DNA of 64,000 nucleotides from Chrysomallon squamiferum (taxonomy: Eukaryota > Mollusca > Gastropoda > Neomphalida > Peltospiridae). The stretch lies in NCBI GenBank assembly GCA_012295275.1, contig CM022673.1, positions 29,583,136 through 29,647,135 on the forward strand, given 5' to 3'. The translations under genes were made by a program, and so were the position numbers. The notes below the pieces were generated by a model. That model did not search any database. It was not told the DNA's origin and worked only from the letters and a program-made list of their open reading frames with translations. Each line of letters begins with the position of its first letter. The first letter of the stretch is position 1. This document shows positions 13,478 to 26,958 of the stretch, one piece after another.

Positions 13478-14265
13478 TCTGACACCCAGCTGGTCACAGG
13501 AACGATTCCGGTCGCATCCCACACCGGCACATTTATCAAAGCGTTTGTAACTTTCTGTCTGCGGGGAGGCGTGTATAAAAGATAATTTGTTGATAAGAGT
13601 AGCCCACGTAGTGACGTCACCGTTTTGCCTCTCCCACATCATCATTATCGTCATTTTGATCGTTTTAATCGTTATTTACAAGTGCTGAGCCGTTGTTAAA
13701 TTATTCATTTATTCATCGCAGTCCAGTCTGCTTGTATGATACACATCTTTCTAATATCTACAGTTTATTCAATTATTTGCTACTGGAGTATTACAGATTG
13801 CGACTGGGAATTGCAGATGTTGTCTCTATGTAATTTCAGTTTTGAACGACACCTTACAGCTTATATTCTTTATCAGATAATTTCATCTTTTTCACGCCTT
13901 TGTTTCCGGATTTTCTTTCAGTCTTTTAGGAACTGATAATAATTTCTTTATTTCCACTTAAACTTGACAGAGGACTGATATATTATCTCTCTTAATATAT
14001 AATTTATTGAACCAGCTTTACCGTAATGAGAAAACACTGAGATAAAAATACCACTTCTGAATAAAGGAACCATTGAAATATCTTTTGTATGTGAAGAATG
14101 TGCTGTTTTGTTGTAAACATCTCTTTATCGCAATATTCGATCGAAAATGCGTGGCGTGAAATAATATATTGATCTTTTGTGAGTGACGCAGCTGAAATTA
14201 CAAATTTTAAGAATACACTTCATAAATTTCACTTCTATATATCTATCAGCCACCCACATCTTTAG
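13478..14265. other. Non-coding stretch with promoter-like signals
   Basis: Contains TATAAAAG at 13574-13581 (plus) and a perfect TGACGTCA at 13612-13619. No coding exon follows that I can support. Confidence 0.35.
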
Positions 14266-14364
14266 AAACACACACACACACACACGCGCAGAAGACACAC
14301 ACACAAACACACACAGAAGACACACATACACACACAGAAAGTGGAATATATATAGTTCATTATC

Positions 14365-14456
<92 letters not shown>
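14266..14456. repeat. (CA)n and (CT)n microsatellites
   Basis: Interrupted CA/CAGA at 14266-14338 and a pure CT run of about 87 bp at 14370-14456. Confidence 0.95.
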
Positions 14457-14458
<2 letters not shown>

Positions 14459-14686
14459 TTATCTCACTGTTTGCCTGTTTCTGCATCTCTCTGTCTCTGT
14501 GTCTAACGGTCTCTCTTTCATTAAAGACTTGAATAAGAATTCGGTGCATTTATTATTGGTGTAGCGGTGCCATTTGACAAGCAGCAATGAGCAAAGTTTG
14601 ATTGGAATCTGTATTGCTCTCAGCCGAATTAATTGAAACATTAAACATGTATAACGTTCCCACGTGTCTCCTTTGCCTTCTTACAG

Positions 14687-14811
14687 GCGCTGATGATGGA
14701 TTCCGATGCGATTTAGTTTGGAGTGGACAGCTGATGAAAACATCGTGCACGCAGACTACAGCAAGCAGCTGTAAACAATCATTACTGATCGTCTTGGAGA
14801 ATGACAGTTAA
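14687..14811 (+). CDS. Candidate terminal exon, unrecognised
   Basis: The plus strand has a strong acceptor (GTCTCCTTTGCCTTCTTACAG) ending at 14686. If entered with one base carried over, a 40-codon open frame follows (ADDGFRCDLVWSGQL..., with three Cys) and stops at TAA 14809-14811. Entry in phase 0 gives only nine codons (ALMMDSDAI). No partner exon was found upstream on this strand, and composition alone does not prove coding. It may be a real last exon or a chance acceptor. Confidence 0.22.
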
Positions 14812-15924
14812 TAACAAGACTTAAACAAAGAAACAAAGAGGAAAATCAACCACAGATGGAACAACAGAAAATTGGAATCAAACGTGAATTGTATATTATC
14901 TAATTTAAAATGCCCAATATAAGACAAACACTGACTGAAAATGCGCAGTTTGAATGTGTAAATCGTGGGATTTTTGTAAAGTCATCTCTGTACAGGATAT
15001 GTCGTTCTACACAACAACAACAACTACTATAACTGTAATGACAATAAAATAATAAAACAATTTCAAGAATAACAAGAACAATAGTAACAATAACAACAGA
15101 CACAGAATAGTGCTACCTTTACAGCTATCACTACTATTTCTAATAATAATAATAACAAAAAGTATCAAGAACAAGAACAACCACAAACAAAATAACAACA
15201 CCAGCAATAACTGTAATAACATCAACAACAACAACAACAATAATAATAACAATAATGATGACAACAAGAGGAATAACAACAATAATAATAACAACAACAA
15301 CAATAAACGAAATAAACAACAAACATGATAATCAACATTAAGAGAAGATTATAGAGACATGAAAATACCTGTAAACACCTTACAAACTAACGCGTAAATT
15401 CATCAAGTTAAATCATGTTTCAGAGAGAAGTATTATTAAAAATATTAATTACCTCTAGAAACTCGAGAGCTCTCAACAGTCTTTTGAAAAATATTCTTGA
15501 CCAGCTTTTGATCTGATGTTAATTTTCATACGCTGGACATACCAGTCACATTAATAATTAGTATTTCAAACATTGCAGCTTCTGTGTTGTAATATAAACT
15601 GTAATCTTTATCCTTCTTCTACACATAAATAAATTAAGCCCTCCATGATGGTCGAAAACAAGATGATCGCCAGAAATCTTTTAAAACGACATAGAAAACG
15701 TCTTTATCGATAAATAAAAACAGTTTTGAGATTTGGGGAGCTGATGGGTTTTGTGTTATTTATTGACATTATTCTTTTTCAACTTAATGAAACTGTTAGT
15801 TCAAATAACAGTTTAGTTAGTAATGTGATTTAGAAAAAACAAAGAGTTCGTATTGCACTGTCGCAAATCTCACTAAGAAGATTAACAGGATTATGCCCGT
15901 ATGTTGCCCGTCTCATACATATTT
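14812..15924. other. Non-coding stretch with CAA/AAT tract
   Basis: A mixed (AAC)n/(AAT)n tract occupies about 15012-15330; its Asn- and Leu-rich frames are artefacts. The remainder shows no gene. Confidence 0.6.
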
Positions 15925-16080
15925 TTTTTTTTTTTTTTATTACACTTTAGGGCAATTCCATGATAACGGAGGCTATGTTCAGAGGTGTTGGAGGTCATTT
16001 CAACTGCTCTGGTTACTGGAGTCCAACCAGGAACTTCGCCCCGAGTCAAAGTCTCACTAAACACAAACATGTAAGTGGCG
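15925..16080 (-). mobile_element. SINE-like retroposon candidate
   Basis: On the minus strand the segment ends in a run of about 18 A, as a retroposed copy would. It contains GGTTGGACTCC (minus), one mismatch from the Pol III B-box consensus. An A box is not obvious, target-site duplications are not clear and I see no second copy in the window. The plus strand of the same segment mimics an exon (CACTTTAG acceptor, CAT|GTAAGT donor), which I regard as less likely. Confidence 0.35.
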
Positions 16081-16330
16081 GACGTTATTTTAAAAAAGAC
16101 ATGGAATAAACCAGTTAACTTTGTATGGAAATTTAAATTGTAGAAATAAATGTTTGAATTTGGAGCGAAGGTGACATGGCTATAGAAAAAAAAAATCTGT
16201 TATTATTTAGCTCAAAGAGAAAACGTACAAGGAAAATATTACATAACTGACGGACGTAACCGCGACGGATGTTAGATTTTGTCCGCTAACCTAAAACCAC
16301 GTTCTGTGTGTTTGAGAAATAATACTTATG

Positions 16331-16570
16331 TGAATATAAAGCGGTTTAATGCATGGTCAGGATCGCGAGGTGAATATAAAGCGTTTTAATGCATGGTCAG
16401 GATCGCGAGGTGAATATAAAGCGTTTTAATGCATGGTCAGGATCGCGAGGTGAATATAAAGCGGTTTAATGTATGGTCAGGATCGCGAGGTGAATATAAA
16501 GCGGTTTAATGCATGGTCAGGATCGCGAGGTGAATATAAAGCGGTTTAATGCATGGTCAGGATCGCGAGG
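16331..16570. repeat. 40-bp minisatellite, 6 copies
   Basis: Six head-to-tail copies of a 40-bp unit beginning GTGAATATAAAGCGGTTTAA and ending GATCGCGAG. Only GCGG/GCGT and GCATGG/GTATGG variants are seen, so it is young or homogenised. Confidence 0.97.
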
Positions 16571-16612
16571 TGAATTTGATGACTTTTAACTAGACTCGGG
16601 GACCAGCGTCAG

Positions 16613-17940
16613 TGGTCAGACTGTGGGACACGCAGTTTCGTTCACGGCTGTCGCAAACATCTGTTTCAGTTTGAGGTCAGACTGTGGGACACGCAGTTTC
16701 GTTCACGGCTGTCGCAAACATCTGTTTCAGTTTTCAGACTGTGGGACACGCAGTTTCGTTCACGGCTGTCGCAAACATCTGTTTCAGTTTGAGGTCAGAC
16801 TGTGAATTTCGTTCACGGCTGTCGCAAACATCTGTTTCAGTTTGAGGTCAGACTGTGGGGGACCAGTTTCGTTCACGGCTGTCGCAAACATCTGTTTCAG
16901 TTTGAGGTCAGACTGTGGGACACGCAGTTTCGTTCACGGCTGTCGCAAACATCTGTTTCAGTTTGAGGTCAGACTGTGGGACACGCAGGTTCGTTCACTG
17001 CTGTCGCAAACATCTGTTTCAGTTTGAGGTCAGACTGTGGGACACGCAGTTTCGTTCACGGCTGTCGCAAACATCTGTTTCAGTTTGAGGTCAGACTGTG
17101 GGACACGCAGTTTCGTTCACGGCTGTCGCAAACATCTGTTTCAGTTTGAGGTCAGACTGTGGGACACGCAGGTTCGTTCACGGCTGTCGCAAACATCTGT
17201 TTCAGTTTGAGGTCAGACTGTGGGACACGCAGTTTCGTTCACGGCTGTCGCAAACATCTGTTTCAGTTTGAGGTCAGACTGTGGGACACGCAGTTTCGTT
17301 CACGGCTGTCGCAAACATCTGTTTCAGTTTGAGGTCAGACTGTGGGACAGTTTCGTTCACGGCTGTCGCAAACATCTGTTTCAGTTTGAGGTCAGACTGT
17401 GGGACACGCAGGTTCGTTCACTGCTGTCGCAAACATCTGTTTCAGTTTGAGGTCAGACTGTGGGACACGCAGTTTCGTTCACGGCTGTCGCAAACATCTG
17501 TTTCAGTTTGAGGTCAGACTGTGGGACACGCAGTTTCGTTCACGGCTGTCGCAAACATCTGTTTCAGTTTGAGGTCAGACTGTGGGACACGCAGGTTCGT
17601 TCACGGCTGTCGCAAACATCTGTTTCAGTTTGAGGTCAGACTGTGGGACACGCAGTTTCGTTCACGGCTGTCGCAAACATCTGTTTCAGTTTGAGGTCAG
17701 ACTGTGGGACACGCAGTTTCGTTCACGGCTGTCGCAAACATCTGTTTCAGTTTGAGGTCAGACTGTGGGACACGCAGTTTCGTTCACGGCTGTCGCAAAC
17801 ATCTGTTTCAGTTTGAGGTCAGACTGTGGGACACGCAGGTTCGTTCACTGCTGTCGCAAACATCTGTTTCAGTTTGAGGTCAGACTGTGGGACACGCAGT
17901 TTCGTTCACGGCTGTCGCAAACGTCTGTTTCAGTTTGAGG
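16613..17940. repeat. 61-bp minisatellite, about 22 copies
   Basis: Unit 61 bp, including GTTCACGGCTGTCGCAAACA and CATCTGTTTCAGTTTGAGGT. A few copies are shortened (near 16733, 16799 and 17345). Variants are CAGTTTCG/CAGGTTCG and CACGG/CACTG. Because 61 is not a multiple of three, open frames cycle through the array and are not genes. Each unit carries TCTGTTTCAG, which resembles a 3' splice site. Confidence 0.97.
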
Positions 17941-18039
17941 ATCTCATTTCTTTTTCTTTATCGGCTGCCTCTATCAACTCTGCACGTGCTTTTCGTCTTT
18001 TTATCTTTCAGTAGCTGTCAGTTTAACATAAAATCTGTG

Positions 18040-18040
<1 letters not shown>

Positions 18041-18105
<65 letters not shown>
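18041..18105. repeat. (ATT)n microsatellite
   Basis: About 64 bp of pure ATT. Confidence 0.96.
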
Positions 18106-18865
18106 TTTAATGTCTATTAATATCGATTCAGAACAGCATGAAAAACTAAATACATATCTTTATTTTTGAAGATCTTGTCTCATAAAGTGGAATTTATATA
18201 AAATAGCTCAGGAAATAAAGAAAGAGGAAGTACTGAAGAACTGTGGGTAAAAGGTCATGTCATTAGTGAAAATACGTTTTACGTTAAGCTACTGAATGGC
18301 TGAGACAGTGGTAAAGACTTTTCTCGACTTACACGGATGTGACGAATACAACTGTTTCCTTGACGAGTTTTTTCGTATCTCTCTCAGTGTGTCCCTTCAG
18401 ATCTTCTTGTCATATAAACAGTTCAGCTTAATTTGTGGCTAAACACGTGGCTTTAAATTCAGCTTTTGAATTCAGAAAATGTCTCAAACTTCCATATTCT
18501 TTAACCTGATGAGACTGAAATTTTAAACTGAGTGAAATCAAGTGCCAGTGACAGCTTGATGTGAGTTTCCCATTTTGCTGCTAATCTACATACTTATATT
18601 TATGCTGATGTCAGAATCACAAGGAACAAATAAAGTCAACCCGAATCTTTCTGCAGATTAGGAGTTTGCTGAATTAAAGTTTACCCTTTGCATTATGAAA
18701 TAATTAAACAGAATTTTCCCCTCATTTTTCTTTATGCGTTACATAGTTTAAGATAAGATTGTTAAAATGTGAGTGAGTGAGTGAGAGAGTGAGTGAGTGA
18801 GTGAGTGAGTTAGTGAGTGAAAAAATGAGCTACTCAGAGTGAGCTGCTGTTACAGGCACGCTCAC
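18106..18865. other. Non-coding stretch
   Basis: No gene recognised. A (GAGT)n tetranucleotide run lies at about 18771-18815. Confidence 0.5.
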
Positions 18866-19057
18866 TGATGAAGCCAAACATGGATGACGATGGAGCAAAT
18901 GATGCTCATGTTGGCGTCCACGGAGTGTCTGGTTACCGTCAGGAAGATCGAGTCCTGAATCTGGAGTCAGTGAGTTTCCGAGTTTCGCGTCTGGCGTGCA
19001 GAGTCTGCTTACAAATGTCCTGCAGCCTTCACACAGCGCGTGTCCCAGCACGCCGAG
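18866..19057 (-). CDS. Candidate internal exon, unrecognised
   Basis: On the minus strand an acceptor (GTCTGCATGTTACAG) precedes 19057 and a donor (TCATCA|GTGAGC) follows 18866. The 192-nt interval is open only in the phase 0 to phase 0 frame (64 residues, beginning LGVLGHALCEGCRTF) and is less AT-rich than its surroundings. I recognise no domain. A shifted frame holds a hydrophobic patch (NMSIICSIVIHVW), so it might instead be a broken membrane-protein exon. No partner exons were found. Confidence 0.25.
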
Positions 19058-21272
19058 CTGTAACATGCAGACACAAAAACTTGTTATCGTCAAATCAGTG
19101 GTTTTTGTTTCGCATTCTGCTGCAATTATCCTGCCAGTCATCGTTATTACTCAGGTCATGTTTCAGTTTCAACCCGAGGACTGTCGTTTTTAATTAGCAG
19201 ACAAAGAAGTATTCATTAGTATCAAGAGATCTAAATCTCAGATTTCTGGCGATCACTCTATTTTCCAAATGTTGTTTTTTTAGCAGGAAAAGGGTCTTTT
19301 ATATGCTTTTTCGTACAGACAAGCTTCAACCTTACAGATTTCAGACAGGTCTTGTCGTATTCTCAGGGATGTGCTTACCACGGGCCTTTGAAGAGCCACA
19401 CTTGGGATCCTTTTACAAATGAGAAATGAACCGCACGAGAATGTTCTATTTTGAACCCAAATATGAAACAAGCCAAAATTCTAACCGATGTGTTGTTTGA
19501 TCATTTACAAACAAATCTTAAAGAACTATTTACTGCTAAGGACAGCAAAAGAAAATATCAATATAACAATGAGCTTCAGCATTTCATTCCTTGCACATCG
19601 CTCTTTCATTCATAAACTCGTTAAATACATACTTAAGTTTACTTACTTACTGTACACTTGTAGCCGCAGTATCACTTGTATTGCAACACTTTCTGTTCAA
19701 AGTAAGAAAAAATTCAAATTAATACAGGTTTATAGCATAATTAATATTATTACTATAATAAACAAATTGTAATAGATTTATAATTTGGTTCAGTAAATTT
19801 TATGTTCAGTATTATTTGATCTGCATTTGTGAAGTGAAAAGCGTTTTCTTGAATTTGAAGTATATTATATATATATATAAGTATGTACAGAGTGAAGAAT
19901 TGGCTCTGTTTATAACGAATGGTAATATCAGTGTGACATATGTAAGTATTGCCTATCTTGACAACAGGCTAATATATATATATATATAACCATTATATAT
20001 AAAACCACATGTAACATATTTTACTCTAAACTTTACTCTATTTCCGTTCAGTCTGCAATAGAAAAGTTTCACAATACTACAGTTAATCAGAAATTAATGG
20101 TTATAAGGTGTCAAGCAAATTCTGTTTTCAGAATGAGAATGATTCGACAGAGGAACACATTTCACCACTTCATCCTCTACTCTTCACAAGCGACAACAAC
20201 GCGGCTTTCATACATCTCTTCTGGTGGACCATTCCTGGGCTCTGGTGGGAAAGGGAAAACACCCATTTGGAACATCAAGGAGGATTGATACTCACGACCT
20301 GTTTGTACTCATTTATACTCCCACCTCGTACGGTTCGATTTAATATCAGAGTACTTATTTATATTTGATCAAACTGAACTGCTTACATATAATAGACACT
20401 TTCACATGTTTTTATGTGGCTAATAACATAAATAGACAGGTACAATGCGGATGAAATTAGTTCTGGTCTTTAGACACATATGCACATATTTCTAGTCACT
20501 TGAGACGTGCGTGACATTTTTATCTTTTCACTCACAATTACAAATTATTGGGAAGATGAATTGGCTGCGTCGTTTGATACAAAATTAGTCTGATAAATCG
20601 AAGAGAGAAGAAAAAACTCATTGAGACGCGGGGGAGAGTATCGACCGCTGGTTTGTTTTATTGAATCAGCCAGAGAGAAAGCGCAACAGAAAAAAGTGCT
20701 AAGACTGAAATCAGCACTGACAACAAAGACAAACTCAAATTCGCCACACTGATATACTCTTGACGCCAGTTCGCCCACCACATTCCCAGTTAGCCACACC
20801 TATCACCAGCTCGTAAACTTGGCGTAATTATAATGAATGCCTGATCTCTCTTCGTAGCATTTGTTTTTACTGGGTTTTTTTTTTTTCGGTTTTTTGACGT
20901 TGAATTAAATCCTTAAATACAGGGGCGAGAAAGGTAATTTAATAGAATTATCATAAAAAAAAGAAGTAAAAAATTATATTTTATATTTTTATTTTGTAGC
21001 TGATGAACGTATTAAATTAGGAGTATTATTTATTAATTATAAATTAACAAAATAAATGTTAAAAAAAAAAAAAGAGAGAGCAAATAATTTCTTTTCAAAA
21101 TGAAGTTACAAAACCCTAAAAAAGCCCAAAACAAAAGCAAACAGGAAACAAACGACAACAAAATAATCCCACTATTTATTTCAGACTGTTTAGTGACGTG
21201 GATAAATTGTAAATTTTTTGTGAAAGAAGATGAAAGAAGAAAAAGTTAAACTCAATGAAAAAAAACCCAGCA
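19058..21272. other. Non-coding stretch, no gene recognised
   Basis: Contains short AT runs near 19866 and 19974 and a double-open region at 20138-20368 (plus) discussed in the findings. Nothing else has splice sites plus a credible product. Confidence 0.45.
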
Positions 21273-21313
21273 AACTATAACACACACACACACACACACA
21301 CAAACAAAACAAA

Positions 21314-21364
<51 letters not shown>
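21273..21364. repeat. (CA)n microsatellite
   Basis: CA runs of about 22 and 47 bp separated by AAACAAAACAAA. Confidence 0.96.
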
Positions 21365-21367
<3 letters not shown>

Positions 21368-21527
21368 TAATAATAACAAAGAAAAAGAAATAGGTAAAGA
21401 GAGAAAAGAATAAGAAAAAAATGGTTAAAAAATAAGAAAAATTAAAGAATTTAAGCATTTTTATTTAAAACTTCATCTCTTCGATGTAAGAATTCAATTT
21501 ATATCTATTTTTTATATTTGTTTATAA

Positions 21528-21757
21528 TGTAATATAATATAATATAATATAATATAATATAATATAATATAATATAATATAATATAATAATATTATAATG
21601 TAATATAATATAATGAAATGCAATATAATGGAATATAATATAATATAATATAATATAATATAATATAATATAATATAATATAATATAATATAATATAATA
21701 ATATTATAATGTAATGTAATGGAATATAATATAATAAAATAAAATATAATGTAACAG
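21528..21757. repeat. (ATAAT)n pentanucleotide array
   Basis: About 230 bp of a TAATA pentamer with two internal imperfect segments (about 21590-21625 and 21698-21735). Each imperfect part contains ATATTATAATGTAAT, so the array seems to have duplicated as a block. Confidence 0.95.
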
Positions 21758-21812
21758 GTTTAATCATATGATATTATTTCACGACAAAGACAAACACACA
21801 GAATGCACGTAC

Positions 21813-21930
21813 CTGACTGATGGTGTCGACTAGCAGATGTCGTAGTGAAGACGCTGAACACAACTGAGGGGCTGTGTGATCTCAGAGTAATTTAAAACAA
21901 ACGCCGGCATTGGCTGCCGCGTGCAGTTAA
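21813..21930 (-). promoter_or_regulatory. Candidate promoter and untranslated first exon
   Basis: On the minus strand there is a CCAAT box (21909-21913), a TTTTAAAT TATA-like element (about 21890-21897) and a GC-richer segment that ends in a very good donor, TCAGTCAG|GTACGT, at 21813. There is no start codon in it. The next suitable downstream acceptor feeding a start codon on this strand is the signal-peptide exon at 12071, so this may be its 5' exon across a 9.7-kb intron. That link is inference. Confidence 0.35.
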
Positions 21931-22381
21931 GTGGATGCTGGTTGGTAATCACACATCATTCGTCAGAAACCTCGCTGCAAAACTCTCACAAACCTCTAAC
22001 TAGCTTCCTCTCAGTTACGGTTAAGACGTCAGCTCCGAGAATGGTGGATTCTGGGATTGACACCAGCTCGTGTACTGTGATAATTCTGAGGCCGTTATTA
22101 TTTCTTTATTTAATTCAGGTGTGGAGATTCATCATTCTGTTATCTCGTCTCTGTAATGTGTGCTGTAGATTGCTAACAATAGCTTGATAACCAGTCCGGA
22201 CTCCTGTATTTTATGCCCAATATAGACGTACATACGTCTTCAGTAACTGACTGAGTAACAGTTTAGCAGTTTGCTATCATGTAGCGACTATTTATAGTTA
22301 TGACTGATTAATTAATTGTATTTCAGACTTTCGCAGTTTGATACATTGGTAGTCGTAGAACTGCAAGTGTGTGGGCGTTCG

Positions 22382-22479
<98 letters not shown>

Positions 22480-22888
22480 TCTCTCTATATATATATCTCT
22501 CTCTGCTTCTCTCTGACTTTTAATTTTATTTAAATAAGACACCATGTTGCAAAATGTCAACATACGTTCAGAATGGAACTGAAAATATCCCATCAGCAGA
22601 GGTAGATTATCCTTCTGCAGTTTAAATGAATAAATTAAACAGCAGTGACTGATGAGACAGCGACGCACGGTAATTTCATCCTTTCTGCACGAACGTGTCT
22701 CATCGACAGCCTAATCAGAGCAACATGCAGACACACCGATCTAGTCAGTGAATAGTTTCAACACAGTCATTTGATAATAGCCTTTATTTCTGTTATGATT
22801 CGCGACGAAAGGAAATCCGTTAATGCCATTATATTCACTACTTACAAGACGAATACTAACGAATTTTTTTTTAAAGGAAATGGTTTGA

Positions 22889-22935
<47 letters not shown>

Positions 22936-23308
22936 CAATATAAATATTTGACAGCAACAAAAACAACAAAATAATAATTAGTTTAATTATTTTTTTGCTT
23001 AAATAAAATGTGGTTATAATAAAAATATGACATTTTCAGAGAACACCCACAGTTTCAGTTTGGTCATTAGTGCTTTGTTTTTCCAAAGCAAAGTAAGATG
23101 ATACATATATATATATATACACATATATGTAAGATACCCTGCTTGAGATCTAGTCACAATTAATTAGGTTTCTTTTGTCTTATCATCTGACATAGATATT
23201 CCGTTAACAGCTTTTTTCTGCTGTACTTTTCAGTCGTAAGGCTCTCACTTTTTTTAAATCTTTCTTTCAGTGTATTTTGTCTTTTCTTCAATGTTCCTGT
23301 CTTTCATT
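21931..23308. other. Non-coding stretch with CT and AAT arrays
   Basis: A (CT)n run fills about 22386-22468 and (AAT)n about 22889-22934. No gene recognised. Confidence 0.55.
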
Positions 23309-24162
<854 letters not shown>

Positions 24163-26919
24163 ACTGAATGATGTTTAAAACGACATTTTTATCGATATCG
24201 GTTCCGTCATTGTACCTTGAAAAGCTCTTAACATCACCACCAGAGAATAGAATACTAAGCTAACAAGTGACGGTTTGGTGCAATTCTGTTAGTTAATAAA
24301 GTTATGTCCTATTTTCGTCTTTTTTGTCTTTTTTACCCAAATTTGTATTTCTGTTTCGATTCTTTTTGTCATTTTTACTTTCTTTTTGCCTGCTGTTCAT
24401 TATTTCTCTCTATTTCTAATCTGTTTTTCTTACTGTTTTCCGTCTAATTTATTAACTTTTAAATATTTCTTTCTTTCTTTTTTTCTGTCTTTCTTGCTTT
24501 TTTTCGATCAATATTATTTTTGCTTTTTAAATATTTTTTCTTTCTTTTTTCGTTCTAGTTTCTGACTTTCTGACTTTTTCGATGTATTTAAACACTTTAA
24601 AATAGTTCTTTCTTTCTTTCTTTTCTTTCTTTCTTCTGTCCTTCTTTTTTCTGACTTTTTCGATCGATGTTATTTGCTTTTTAAATATTTTTTTCTTCTT
24701 TCGTACTTTTTTCGGTCTTTCTTACTATTTTCGATCTATATTATTTGCTTTATTAATTCTATTATTATTATTATTTTTTGTTTTTTAAATTTAATTTGTG
24801 TCAGTCATTGTCTTCCTTTCTCTGAATACTTTCTTTCCTTATAACTTATTAGTTTTCTTCTTTCGTTCGTTCTTGAACATTTTCGTCTTTTCTTTCTATT
24901 TCTTTTTCTCTTTTAAAACATAAAAGATATCTGATGTTGCTAAACAGTCATTTATTTTGCATGTTTGCTACAAGACAACAACTGATACCGCGATTCGTCA
25001 ATAATTGAAAACCTGATTGTATTTCCGTCCGAAAACTATTCTAGGAAACCGGAGGTGGATGTCACGTGACGCAAGCATTAGCGCTGCTATTGGTGAAAAT
25101 ATTAATAGTCATTTAAAAAACAACTACACGACAGATATCCTTATCTGCTGTTTCTTTATCTACCTGGCTCTTCATACCTAAGTAATGAAGAGCGGTTTTA
25201 ATGACATCCCGGCACGGTATTTGTAAAGCTAAACTGCATTAAACGTTTTAATAATAAATAAAGATGACGAACAGAGAGTGAAAGATAAGGAAATTAGTTT
25301 TTTATTTTTTGCTAAGAAAAAACGGATTAAAAAGAAAAGAAACAATAGCTTTTTTTATCCTAATATTTATATATATAGTCAAACTGATTAAATATATGCG
25401 CACGCCTTATACCCACACATTCATGCAAACATGTTCATACACACATGCATCCATGCTTTTACATGTACATCCGTGTGAAAGTATGTATGTATGTATGTAT
25501 GTATGTATCACATTTCTATCTATCTACCTATCTACCTACCCACCAACCTGTTTGTCTGTCTATCTGTCTCTCCGTCCTTCTAGCTGTCTATTTAATTATC
25601 TGTCTATTTATCTACCTGTCTGTCGGTATGTAGGTGTGTCTTTTTGTTTATTTGTCTGTCTTTCCATCTGTCTATCTATCACTCTCTCTCAGTATATATC
25701 TCTGTCACTGCCTCTGCCTCTCTCTTTTTAATACACACACACACACACACACACACACCTCACCGAAACTGGACAAACACTACACTGCCATACAAAACTC
25801 GCAGTTTGTTTTTGTAATTATTAAACCTCGAATAATGCATTACTTTTGATTATTACCTGTATAGTTCAAGATAAATTAACTTCGTTAATATCACATTAGC
25901 TACATTAGAACCCGAAGAGAAACAAAATGCCTCGTTGTAAGCAATTGGCTTGTACTACGGATTTTTTCAAACTGTTTACGTTCAGTAACTTTCTACATTG
26001 ACATTTCAATTTTGCTACCGACTTTCACTGACAAAAGCTAACAACGGAATTAAATAAAATATAAAGGGAATAATGGAAACTGAAAGACACGGAACATCTG
26101 TCGACTATTCAAATAGAAATAAATCGTCAGCTACACGTTATATCTGTGTCTGCGCTTGCACGCATGTATGTATGTAGTATATGCATTATCATCATCGTCA
26201 TCATTATCATCATCATTATTATTATCTAATTTTGACCAGGGACTTTAATCTCTTTTCAGTGTTGGTATTATTATTCTTTTGTTATTGTTAGCTATAAAAT
26301 TTCCATTCAAAAATCATCGTTAAATTTTTCCATTAAAAAACTAACCCACCACAGATCTGTGAAAATTAAGAAACCAAAACGTCACCCTTAAGGAGAATGA
26401 ATCCTCCGAAGAAAATCTTTGCAATTTCATAAAATGACGAGTTTTATTCTGTAAATTCTTTGACATGTTTCTGTCTGACAAAGCCGGGAAGAAGCATTTG
26501 TAAGCTTTGGCTCACACGTTCTGTGTCTGACTATGACCTGAGTGAGTGACGGCTTTTCAGTTAACACATCGCAGCCTAGGGTGCTTGCGACGTAATTGCA
26601 AATGAAGCGAAGACGTAAAAATTTAAAAATAAATCTCTCTGATTGGAGGTAGTATTATCCTTGCTCGTCATCAGCTGTTTTATTAACTCACACCAACACC
26701 CACCATAGACCCTGGAGCTAAACTAGTTTTTCTTTCATATCACTTATGTTCTTTCTCCAGTGGAGAGTGTTGTAATTTGGGAAGTAGTGTTAAAAGAGAA
26801 GGAGAGAGTTAAAAGCTAAAACGAGAATGCACTTTAAGCGAAGTAATAAAATGGATCAAATAACGACATGAGCTTCTTAGTGATAATAGTTGATGGGTTC
26901 TCTTTTTTTTAATTTTTGT

Positions 26920-26958
<39 letters not shown>

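Noticed and set aside
15951-16071. Plus-strand exon with frame GNSMITEAMFRGVGG
   Set aside because: It has an acceptor and donor, but the B-box match and the poly(A) tail on the opposite strand fit a retroposon better, and no partner exon exists.
16623-17511. Repeated frame VSFTAVANICFSLRSDCGT
   Set aside because: Product of the 61-bp minisatellite; the period is not a multiple of three, so the same peptide recurs in shifting frames.
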